24,412 nt of DNA, taken from a virus. This document shows, piece by piece, positions 1 to 5,074 of the stretch (the first letter of the stretch is position 1; each line of letters starts with the position of its first letter). Location: positions 1 through 24,412 of IMG/VR virus record IMGVR_UViG_3300042691_019888; one strand, 5' to 3'. Both the position numbers and the translations under genes were made by a program. The notes under the pieces were generated by a model. The model saw only the letters and a program-made list of their open reading frames with translations, made no database searches and was not told the origin of the DNA.

Positions 1-686
1 CGGCGGTCATGTCGACCCCGCGACTCGCGTTTACCGACAACCTCCTCTGCGTCTCGGCAGCCCTCGCACCACACGGCCTCTCGCCGATCAAGGTGACTGG
101 GGCTTACTGGTCGCAATCTCTCGCCAAAGGGATGTCGAGCGTCATCGACACGCACGACTTCATCCTGACGGTCGATTACGACACCGTCTTCAACGCGAAG
201 ACTGTCGAGGCTCTCCTCGCCCTCATGCTTCACAGCGGGGTTGACGCCATCGCTCCGCTTCAGATGAAGCGAGAGACGGACTCGGTCATGTTCTCCATGC
301 CCGGAGTCTCCCCCGACGACAAGTGTCAGGTCGACGGTTCGTGGTTCGAGAAGCCGGTTCAGTTGGTCGGCACGGCTCACTTCGGCCTGACGTTCCTGCG
401 GACATCTGCCCTCAAGCGGATGCCGAAGCCCTGGTTCGAGTCGACGCCGAACAAGGACGGCGAGTTCACGGGCGGGCACATCGACGAAGATGTGTCGTTC
501 TGGAACAAGTGGCGGGCGGCCGGCAACACGCTCGGCATGGCAACGGGGATCAGTGTGGGTCACTGCGAGTTGATGGTGACGTGGCCGAGTCTGGGGGCTC
601 CAGACAACAAGATTCAACAGCACTCGACGGAGTATTGGAACAGCGGACAGAAGGCACCAAAGGAAGCCTGGGGGGCCATTCAGTGA
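1..686 (+). CDS. GT-A-type glycosyltransferase-like protein, 5' end outside window
   Basis: Probable nucleotide-sugar-dependent glycosyltransferase of the GT-A fold. The reading frame is open to the left edge of the window. The first visible ATG is at 9, but the residues around it (A-V-M-S-T-P-R) look like the first beta strand of the fold, so the true start is probably upstream. Counting from that ATG, a hydrophobic strand ends in D56-Y57-D58-T, which fits the DXD metal/nucleotide-sugar motif. A second acidic motif D-E-D (159-161) precedes S-F-W-N-K-W, and a G-I-S-V-G-H segment ends at H185; both are usual in GT-A enzymes. The gene ends by overlapping the next one at GTGA (683-686). Its position just before the head-tail connector suggests it follows the capsid genes. 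Acceptor unknown: virion protein, host surface or modified DNA are all possible. The family call is fairly secure; the substrate is not. Confidence 0.7.
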   Translation, partial: AVMSTPRLAFTDNLLCVSAALAPHGLSPIKVTGAYWSQSLAKGMSSVIDTHDFILTVDYDTVFNAKTVEALLALMLHSGVDAIAPLQMKRETDSVMFSMPGVSPDDKCQVDGSWFEKPVQLVGTAHFGLTFLRTSALKRMPKPWFESTPNKDGEFTGGHIDEDVSFWNKWRAAGNTLGMATGISVGHCELMVTWPSLGAPDNKIQQHSTEYWNSGQKAPKEAWGAIQ

Positions 687-886
687 GAATCCGCATCGTC
701 CGAGGTTTCGACGCCTACGAGCCTGGGCAAGTCTTCGAGGATTGGCCGGGCGGCATGTGCGAAATCCTCATCGCCCGCGGCCTGATCGAGGAAGTCAAGG
801 ACAAGGTCGTCGAGCGGAGCATCGACGAGCCGGAGGTGGAGACGGCAGAAGCCTCGCCGAGAGCAGTCAAGAAGCCACGAAAGTAG
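683..886 (+). CDS. Small conserved phage protein (67 aa), unknown function
   Basis: A 67-codon gene starting with GTG at 683, whose first bases overlap the TGA of the upstream gene (GTGA). The N-terminal half begins R-I-R-I-V-R-G-F-D-A-Y and continues E-P-G-Q-V-F, then W-P-G-G-M-C-E-I-L and R-G-L-I-E. This is a compact beta/helix pattern I associate with short proteins found between capsid and connector genes in many siphoviruses. The last ~25 residues are charged and Lys/Arg-Glu rich, ending K-K-P-R-K, and are probably disordered. The same frame is open much further upstream, but that part overlaps the glycosyltransferase and should not be translated. No catalytic motif is visible. The role is unknown; a head or neck accessory protein is the likeliest guess from position. 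Confidence 0.6.
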   Translation: MRIRIVRGFDAYEPGQVFEDWPGGMCEILIARGLIEEVKDKVVERSIDEPEVETAEASPRAVKKPRK

Positions 887-898
887 CAAGGGAATGCA

Positions 899-1543
899 AT
901 GGACACGATTGTCTTCGGCACGCCGCACCCGCCGAACTCGACGCTGACCCCATACCGGAGCCTCGTTCGCGTGACGAGCCCGGCCGTCGAGCCCGTCACG
1001 CTCTCGATGGCGAAGACGCAGTGTCGAATCGACACGAACGCCGAGGATGAGTACATCCAAAATCTGATCGCCGTGGCGAGGCAGTATGTCGAGGACGTGC
1101 TCGACATCACGCTCTGCACGACCGTCTGGGAAACTCGCTACGACCTGTTTCCAATCTGGGCGATCGTCCTGCCGCGAGCCCCGATGGCCGCCGGGAACGT
1201 CACCGTGACCTACCGGAATGGCGACGGGACGACGGCTACCCTCACAAGCGCCGCCGGCGACTTCCAAGTCGACACCAAGTCGATTCCAGGCCGCATCTTC
1301 CCGCTCTGGGCGAGGTCGTGGCCCCCGACCCGAGGCGACGAGAATAGCGTCGTCGTGCAGTTCACGGCCGGCTACGGTGCGGACGGCACGAATGTGCCCC
1401 CGGCCGCCAAGCACCTCATTCTCATGCTCGTGGCCCACCTCTTTGAATCGAGGCAACCGGCCGTCGTCGGCGGCGTCACCTCGGTGCCGTACACGTTCGA
1501 CACGCTTCTGGCCGCCAGCGGCCTGGGGATCAACTACCGATGA
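899..1543 (+). CDS. Head-tail connector (gp6-like / phiE125 gp8 family)
   Basis: Neck adaptor expected to form a ring under the portal and link head to tail. The 214-aa product has the family layout. A helical segment at about 34-70 begins V-T-L-S-M-A-K-T-Q-C-R-I, continues D-E-Y-I-Q-N-L-I-A-V-A-R, and ends with V-E-D-V-L-D-I. A beta region follows. The signature V-V-V-Q-F-T-A-G-Y-G is at 151-160, with P-P-A-A-K-H-L-I-L-M-L-V-A-H-L-F and E-S-R at about 167-185. ATG at 899 is preceded by AAGGGA (888-893). The stop overlaps the next start at ATGA (1540-1543). Placement ahead of a head-closure protein and a gp10-like protein fits the standard neck order of long-tailed phages. The N-terminal ~30 residues are an extra Pro/Thr-rich extension. 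Confidence 0.85.
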   Translation: MDTIVFGTPHPPNSTLTPYRSLVRVTSPAVEPVTLSMAKTQCRIDTNAEDEYIQNLIAVARQYVEDVLDITLCTTVWETRYDLFPIWAIVLPRAPMAAGNVTVTYRNGDGTTATLTSAAGDFQVDTKSIPGRIFPLWARSWPPTRGDENSVVVQFTAGYGADGTNVPPAAKHLILMLVAHLFESRQPAVVGGVTSVPYTFDTLLAASGLGINYR

Positions 1544-1869
1544 CCATCCGCGCCCGAATCGACACCGACGTCATCTACCACAACTCGACCGACACGACGT
1601 TCACCATCGGGTCGCTGTCCGAGCACTCGATGGCGACGGCGACATCGGCCTTGACCATCGCTGGCACGGCCACGACGGCTACCACGCAGATCGTCGGCTC
1701 CGGTGCCCTGTCCACCTTGGCCGTCAAGAACACCGGCACCACCGTGCTGCGGCTGGCTGGCGCGATCGACGTGCCGGCCGGGCGAGTGGCCGTCATCCCG
1801 ACGACCGCCACGATCACCGTCTCGACGCCCAGCGGCTCCTGCCCCTACACCGCACTCTGGATTGGCTGA
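1540..1869 (+). CDS. Small beta-rich virion-type protein (109 aa)
   Basis: Begins at ATG 1540, overlapping the connector stop (ATGA), and ends two bases before the next gene, so it is translationally linked to neck genes. The sequence is almost entirely alternating Thr/Ser/Ala/Val/Gly, for example T-A-T-S-A-L-T-I-A-G-T, with N-T-G-T-T-V-L-R-L in the middle and P-A-G-R-V-A-V-I-P-T near the end. This predicts a single beta sandwich and no enzyme. Similar composition and a similar layout (variable strands, then a P-x-G-x-x-x-x-L/I element) occur in the proteins encoded at 8784 and 20934. Its location between connector and head-closure genes is not part of the canonical neck set. A decoration or neck-fibre protein is possible, but this is inference from composition and position only. 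Confidence 0.55.
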   Translation: MTIRARIDTDVIYHNSTDTTFTIGSLSEHSMATATSALTIAGTATTATTQIVGSGALSTLAVKNTGTTVLRLAGAIDVPAGRVAVIPTTATITVSTPSGSCPYTALWIG

Positions 1870-1871
1870 CC

Positions 1872-2186
1872 ATGAAGATCGGCCTCATGCGCGAGCGGGT
1901 GACGATCCAGGCTCCAGTGGATCAACAGAACCCGTTCGGAGAGGCGACGGTCGAGTGGCAGGACGTTGGCGAGGTCTGGGCGAGCGTGGCTGGCGTCAGC
2001 ACCAGGGACTATTTCTCGGCGCAGCAGTCCGGCGTGCTCGTGACGCATCGCATCTTCATCAGGGCGTATCCAGGGCTGACGCACCAGCACAGGCTCGTGT
2101 GGCGAGGCCGGCACCTTGAGATCACCAGCATCCTCGAACGCGAGATGCGGACGGTCTACGAACTCTTGGCGAGGGAAGACCCATGA
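1872..2186 (+). CDS. Head-closure / head-tail adaptor protein (SPP1 gp16-like)
   Basis: Small ring-forming neck protein expected to close the DNA channel of the filled head and receive the tail. The 104-aa product starts at ATG 1872 and matches the family pattern throughout: M-R-E-R-V-T-I-Q at the N-terminus, N-P-F-G followed by W-Q-D-V-G-E-V-W-A-S-V, then R-D-Y-F-S-A-Q-Q. The strand T-H-R-I-F-I-R-A-Y-P-G follows, and then L-V-W-R-G-R-H-L-E-I-T-S-I near the C-terminus. Length is typical. Its stop overlaps the next ATG (ATGA at 2183-2186). Position after a gp6/phiE125-gp8-type connector and before a gp10-like gene is the normal arrangement. The longer reading-frame extension upstream of 1872 overlaps the previous two genes and has no coding character. 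Confidence 0.85.
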   Translation: MKIGLMRERVTIQAPVDQQNPFGEATVEWQDVGEVWASVAGVSTRDYFSAQQSGVLVTHRIFIRAYPGLTHQHRLVWRGRHLEITSILEREMRTVYELLAREDP

Positions 2187-2935
2187 TCACCCAAGGACAG
2201 GGTTCACCTCGTGACTTCGGCGGCCAGTCCGGCAAGCAACTGGCCGAGGGGTTCATCAGCATTCAGACGGCCGGCGCTCGCGAGGTGGCCGAGCAACTGC
2301 GGGCACTCGCTAACAAGGTCGGCGAAGACGCCGACAAACTCCTAGGCGATTCCTGTCGAAAGGCGGCCGGAGTTATTCAGGCGAGGTACAAGTCACGGGT
2401 CGGCGACGTCACAGGGAACCTCAAGAAGTCCGTCAGGATCAAGACTAAGTCCTACCCGCAGGACGGTGCCGTCATCGCCATCGTCGGCCCTCTACAGACA
2501 GGCCGAGGTGCCAGCCAAGAAGGAGCGGAGTCGGGCAATCACGCATGGCTTGTCGAATGGGGTAGTGGTCGTCGCAAGCCCGGCACGAACGGCCGCCGGA
2601 CGTACCTGAACGTCCACCAAATGATCAACGGCAAGATGCGGCGAGCCGGATCGTTCAACAATGATCAGTTCGCCAATATGTCGAAGGGCCACTACTACCT
2701 TATGGGCTCGATCAATGAGCCGACGAGGCAGGCTCGCATGGGCAAGGGCTACCCGCACGACTTCGGCGTGACGAACGGGAAAATGCACCCGGTCACCCTC
2801 CACCCCGGCGAAACCTACGGGGCCATGCCGCCAAAGCACGCCATGGAGCAGGCCATTTCAGAGTCCGGCCCCGAGGCCCTGAACGTGCTCATCAACGGCA
2901 TTCAGAGCAAAATCAACGGGATACTGGGCCAATGA
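2183..2935 (+). CDS. HK97 gp10-like neck / tail-completion protein
   Basis: Likely neck protein of the HK97 gp10 family that helps complete the tail-head joint. Family features: an amphipathic helix with V-A-E-Q-L-R-A-L-A, a second helix C-R-K-A-A-G-V-I-Q-A-R, the signature T-G-N-L-K-K-S-V-R-I-K followed by a beta hairpin ending A-I-V-G, the segment H-A-W-L-V-E-W-G, and a C-terminal P-P-K-H-A-M-E-Q-A-I element. At 250 aa it is clearly longer than the usual 120-170. The excess is an insert of roughly 90 residues between the E-W-G and P-P-K-H elements, containing R-R-T-Y-L-N-V-H-Q-M and G-H-Y-Y-L-M-G-S. ATGA overlaps join it to both neighbours. The family call is good; what the insert does is unknown. 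Confidence 0.78.
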   Translation: MITQGQGSPRDFGGQSGKQLAEGFISIQTAGAREVAEQLRALANKVGEDADKLLGDSCRKAAGVIQARYKSRVGDVTGNLKKSVRIKTKSYPQDGAVIAIVGPLQTGRGASQEGAESGNHAWLVEWGSGRRKPGTNGRRTYLNVHQMINGKMRRAGSFNNDQFANMSKGHYYLMGSINEPTRQARMGKGYPHDFGVTNGKMHPVTLHPGETYGAMPPKHAMEQAISESGPEALNVLINGIQSKINGILGQ

Positions 2936-3357
2936 TCATCTCCCCAGAAAAACACGTTTGGCTGCGGCTGGTGACCACGCCGGAAGTGGCAAGGACGGCA
3001 GGCTTTCAGGTTTACGCCGTCGCCGTGCCGAAGGCGGCCACGATGCCGTTCTGCGTCTATCGTCGGGCCAACATCACCCGCGAGTCGACGCTGGCGGGTC
3101 CGATCTTCCTGCCGCTGGTCAACCTTCAGATCGCGACTTGGGGGAAGAACTACGACGAGGCTCGCGAGTTGGCAGACGAGGTCCGGCTCGCGCTGGACGG
3201 CCGAATCGGCACCCTCGCCGGTTGTACAATACATGATATGAGGCTTGTCTCCGAAACGGATGACTACCTCGATCCGTCGGCCGTGGGAGCGCAACTTCCG
3301 CCGGCCTACGAAGTGCGGCAGTTATACCAGATTCGATGGAGTGAATCCGAGGGGTAA
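2932..3357 (+). CDS. Tail terminator / minor tail protein (DUF3168-like)
   Basis: A 141-aa protein with the DUF3168 / tail-terminator layout. It has an N-terminal helix, a strand pair P-F-C-V-Y-R-R around residues 41-47, then L-V-N-L-Q-I-A-T-W and the helix Y-D-E-A-R-E-L-A-D-E-V-R-L-A-L-D-G typical of the family. It ends in a beta strand Y-E-V-R-Q-L-Y-Q-I-R-W. Such proteins cap the growing tail tube and bind the head-closure ring. The start overlaps the upstream stop at ATGA (2932-2935), and the next gene begins two bases after its stop. Location directly before tube-like genes supports the call. Confidence 0.78.
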   Translation: MIISPEKHVWLRLVTTPEVARTAGFQVYAVAVPKAATMPFCVYRRANITRESTLAGPIFLPLVNLQIATWGKNYDEARELADEVRLALDGRIGTLAGCTIHDMRLVSETDDYLDPSAVGAQLPPAYEVRQLYQIRWSESEG

Positions 3358-3359
3358 CA

Positions 3360-3695
3360 ATGGCTTACACCGTATCACAAGGCGTCTCCTGCTCCCTCGG
3401 CGGCTCGGCCGTCGCGAACGTGACTCAGGTCGCTGTTAACGAGACGTGCCCGACCGTTGAGACGTCGGACATGAGCATTACGAACAACGGCTACAAGACG
3501 TACATCAGGGGTCTGCCGGACGCTGCCGACATCACGATCAACCACATCGGCTCCACGCTGGCGATTGGAAATCAGGCCGGAGGGTTCTCCTGCGGCAACA
3601 TCTCGTTCTCCGGGGCCACGGTGATGTCAAGCGAGGTTTCGTACCGCGTCGGCGAGATCGTTGCATACACCACGACCGTGCGGGCGTCGAACTAA
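3360..3695 (+). CDS. Putative tail-tube paralogue 1 (111 aa)
   Basis: First of three consecutive small beta-rich proteins lying where the major tail (tube) protein is expected, between the terminator and the tail assembly chaperone. ATG at 3360 is preceded by GAGGGG. The pattern is an N-terminal strand pair, then N-E-T-C-P-T-V-E-T-S-D, a short helix-like stretch around Y-K-T-Y-I-R-G-L, the strand A-D-I-T-I-N-H-I-G, a Gly-rich loop, and a C-terminal strand ending Y-T-T-T-V-R-A-S-N. It is shorter than most siphovirus tube proteins. It is the most divergent of the trio. It could instead be a tail decoration subunit. The call rests on position and shared layout rather than a strong motif. Confidence 0.5.
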   Translation: MAYTVSQGVSCSLGGSAVANVTQVAVNETCPTVETSDMSITNNGYKTYIRGLPDAADITINHIGSTLAIGNQAGGFSCGNISFSGATVMSSEVSYRVGEIVAYTTTVRASN

Positions 3696-3731
3696 CCTCT
3701 ACCCTACACGCCACTACAAGGAGTCGTTCCA

Positions 3732-4052
3732 GTGCCAGCCGCTCTTTCTTCGACCGGGATCACGTTCTCTGGCAGCACCTACGCCTGCGCCAGCGTCACC
3801 GTCCGCGACTCTGCCGAGCAGTTGGACGTCACGACTCTCACCGACACCCAGAAGCAGTACCAGAACTCGCCGCTGAAGAACGGCTCGGAAGCGACGCTGG
3901 AGTTCATGGGGTACGGACCTCGGGCAGGAGCAACTGGAGCGTTCTCGGCTCCGGGCGTCTCCGGCCTCGGAGCGACCGTGACATCGTCGAGCGTGACGTT
4001 CGCCGTCAACAACATCATCCGGTCGCAGGCGACTGTTCAGTTTTCTCGGTAA
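3732..4052 (+). CDS. Putative tail-tube paralogue 2 (106 aa)
   Basis: Starts with GTG at 3732, supported by AAGGAG at 3718-3723. Layout: S-S-T-G-I-T-F-S-G-S, the strand A-S-V-T-V-R, then S-A-E-Q-L-D-V-T-T-L-T-D, a short helix region around K-Q-Y-Q-N-S-P-L-K-N-G, the strand A-T-L-E-F-M-G-Y-G, a Gly/Ala loop, and terminal strands V-T-S-S-S-V-T-F-A and A-T-V-Q-F-S-R. The E-x-x-D-V-T and G-x-x-x-T-L/V-E-F elements resemble gpV-like tube folds. They also align by eye with the next gene (V-T-V-E-F-N-S-Y-G). No other product is suggested. Likely a tail-tube or tube-like protein; which of the three is the major subunit cannot be decided here. Confidence 0.52.
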   Translation: MPAALSSTGITFSGSTYACASVTVRDSAEQLDVTTLTDTQKQYQNSPLKNGSEATLEFMGYGPRAGATGAFSAPGVSGLGATVTSSSVTFAVNNIIRSQATVQFSR

Positions 4053-4071
4053 CCGGCTAACTGGCTAACAG

Positions 4072-4428
4072 ATGGCACAGATAGCGCAGGGGGCGCGTTT
4101 CTCGTTCCCTGGAGTCTCTGGAGTGCCGACTCGCGTAACCGTCGAGTCGCAGACTCCAGAGATCGTCAACATGACAAGGCCGTCGGACGCTGCGAACAAA
4201 TGCGTCCTCGTCCCGTCCGGCGTCAAGACCGGAGGGTCGGTAACGGTCGAGTTCAACTCATACGGCGAGACGACAGCGAGCGTGGGGACGGTCGGTCAAC
4301 TCCATTTCATTGCCCCAGGGCTGACTGTCTCCCGGCAAGTCATCCTTGAGTCTGTGTCGGTGTCAGCACAGACCGGCGACGTCGTCAAGGGAACGGCGAA
4401 GTTTTTATTTACTGACTACTACAAATAG
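4072..4428 (+). CDS. Putative tail-tube paralogue 3 (118 aa)
   Basis: Third tube-like protein. It opens Q-G-A-R-F-S-F-P-G, then T-R-V-T-V-E-S, then P-E-I-V-N-M-T-R-P-S-D. It continues G-G-S-V-T-V-E-F-N-S-Y-G in the centre and closes with V-S-V-S-A-Q-T-G-D-V-V-K-G-T-A-K-F-L-F. The strand-helix-strand order and the V-T-V-E-F / Y-G element match the product encoded at 3732. The D-V-V-K-G-T-A-K-F terminal strand is the sort of edge strand seen in tube proteins. No good Shine-Dalgarno sequence precedes ATG 4072; the short spacer (4053-4071) instead holds a direct repeat of GGCTAAC. The next gene, the assembly chaperone, starts 7 bp after the stop, which is the usual position of the major tail protein gene, so this copy may be the main tube subunit. 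Confidence 0.55.
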   Translation: MAQIAQGARFSFPGVSGVPTRVTVESQTPEIVNMTRPSDAANKCVLVPSGVKTGGSVTVEFNSYGETTASVGTVGQLHFIAPGLTVSRQVILESVSVSAQTGDVVKGTAKFLFTDYYK

Positions 4429-4435
4429 GTGTTTC

Positions 4436-4807
4436 ATGGCTCTCAATAAGGCTGCGATTCTCGCCGCCGGTGACTACAAGTTGGAGAAGATTCACGTTCC
4501 CGAGTGGGGCGGCGACGTCTACGCAAAGACGATCAGCGGCATCGAGCGAGATCGCTTCGAGGAGGGGTATTCGGAGCAGAAGATGAAGAACTTCCGCGGC
4601 CGGTTCCTCGTCCTCTGCCTCTGCGACGAGAAGGGGGAGCGTTTGTTCACCGACGCCGAGGTCGATGAGATCAGCAAGAAGTCGAGCGTCGTCCTGAATC
4701 GCCTTTTCGAGAAGGCGTGGTCGCTGAATGCGTTCACGAATGAGGCGATCGACGAACTGGGAAACGATTCGACCGTCGCCCCGAGCGGCGGTTCTACTTC
4801 CGTCTAG
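4436..4807 (+). CDS. Tail assembly chaperone, zero-frame product (lambda gpG-like)
   Basis: A 123-aa protein expected to coat the tape measure during tail assembly and then leave the virion. ATG at 4436 lies 7 bp past the previous stop. The sequence starts A-L-N-K-A-A-I-L-A-A-G-D and has W-G-G-D-V-Y-A-K-T-I-S-G around residues 23-34. A helical region R-D-R-F-E-E-G and the strand G-R-F-L-V-L-C-L-C-D follow. It then runs G-E-R-L-F-T-D-A-E-V-D-E and L-N-R-L-F-E-K-A-W-S-L-N. This resembles gpG/TAC proteins, including the central hydrophobic strand followed by an acidic helix. The last 13 zero-frame codons after the slippery site encode a low-complexity Ser/Gly tail. Directly upstream of the tape measure, and carrying a -1 slippery site at 4759, it has the classic G/GT arrangement. 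Confidence 0.85.
   Translation: MALNKAAILAAGDYKLEKIHVPEWGGDVYAKTISGIERDRFEEGYSEQKMKNFRGRFLVLCLCDEKGERLFTDAEVDEISKKSSVVLNRLFEKAWSLNAFTNEAIDELGNDSTVAPSGGSTSV
4759..4792 (+). promoter_or_regulatory. -1 programmed ribosomal frameshift element (slippery heptamer plus hairpin)
   Basis: The heptamer GGGAAAC occupies 4759-4765 and is phased as G|GGA|AAC in the zero frame of the chaperone gene. That is exactly the X-XXY-YYZ arrangement for tandem -1 slippage; lambda uses the near-identical GGGAAAG at its G-T junction. After a 6-base spacer there is a hairpin. Bases 4772-4779 pair with 4785-4792 (eight pairs, one of them G-U), with a five-base loop at 4780-4784. An extra G-U pair at 4771/4793 is possible. 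Spacer and stem are in the normal range for stimulatory structures. The -1 frame continues into a gpT-like domain. The efficiency cannot be judged from sequence. Confidence 0.9.
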
Positions 4808-5073
4808 CGCTGGCACTCGGGAAGACGGTCAAGCAACTCCTACAAGAGATCGACAGCGAGGAGTTGAGCGAGTGGTTTGCCTACGACCAGCGATGGCCGT
4901 TGCCTGATCACTGGCAGCAAACAGCAAGGTTGTGCCGGATCGTGATGGCATCGTCCGGCAACTACAAGAAGCACGACATTCCAGATGAGTCTGCTTTCAT
5001 CCCTACTGCCAGACGTCCCGTGCAGGGCGAGCAGGAGATGATCGCGGAGTTCAAGAAGTTGCAGGGGCTCTGA
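4765..5073 (+). CDS. gpT-like extension of tail assembly chaperone, reached by -1 frameshift
   Basis: C-terminal half of the long chaperone (gpGT-like). It is translated by ribosomes that slip one base back at 4759-4765. The first codon after the slip is 4765-4767 and the frame runs to TGA at 5071-5073, adding 102 residues to the first 110, a 212-aa fusion in total. The -1 frame is closed by TGA at 4741, upstream of the slip site, so entry has to occur between 4741 and the zero-frame stop. The extension reads R-F-Y-F-R-L-A-L-A-L-G-K-T-V-K-Q-L-L, then E-E-L-S-E-W-F-A-Y-D-Q-R-W-P, and later M-I-A-E-F-K-K-L. The W/F-x-A-Y element is typical of gpT-like domains, which bind tape measure and tube subunits. 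A separate short gene starting within 4864-5073 is less likely, because obvious domain sequence lies before its first possible start. Confidence 0.85.
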   Translation, partial: RFDRRPERRFYFRLALALGKTVKQLLQEIDSEELSEWFAYDQRWPLPDHWQQTARLCRIVMASSGNYKKHDIPDESAFIPTARRPVQGEQEMIAEFKKLQGL

Positions 5074-5074
5074 C

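Noticed and set aside
680-1456. Long open frame on the - strand (258 codons)
   Set aside because: It lies opposite well-supported neck genes, has the Arg/His/Asp-rich composition of a GC-rich shadow frame, and matches no family I know.
4053-4071. Direct repeat GGCTAAC in the gap before the third tube-like gene
   Set aside because: Too short to distinguish from chance and with no supporting structure.
4864-5073. Independent short gene between chaperone and tape measure
   Set aside because: Recognisable gpT-like sequence continues upstream of the first possible start in this frame, and the slippery site plus hairpin explain its translation better.
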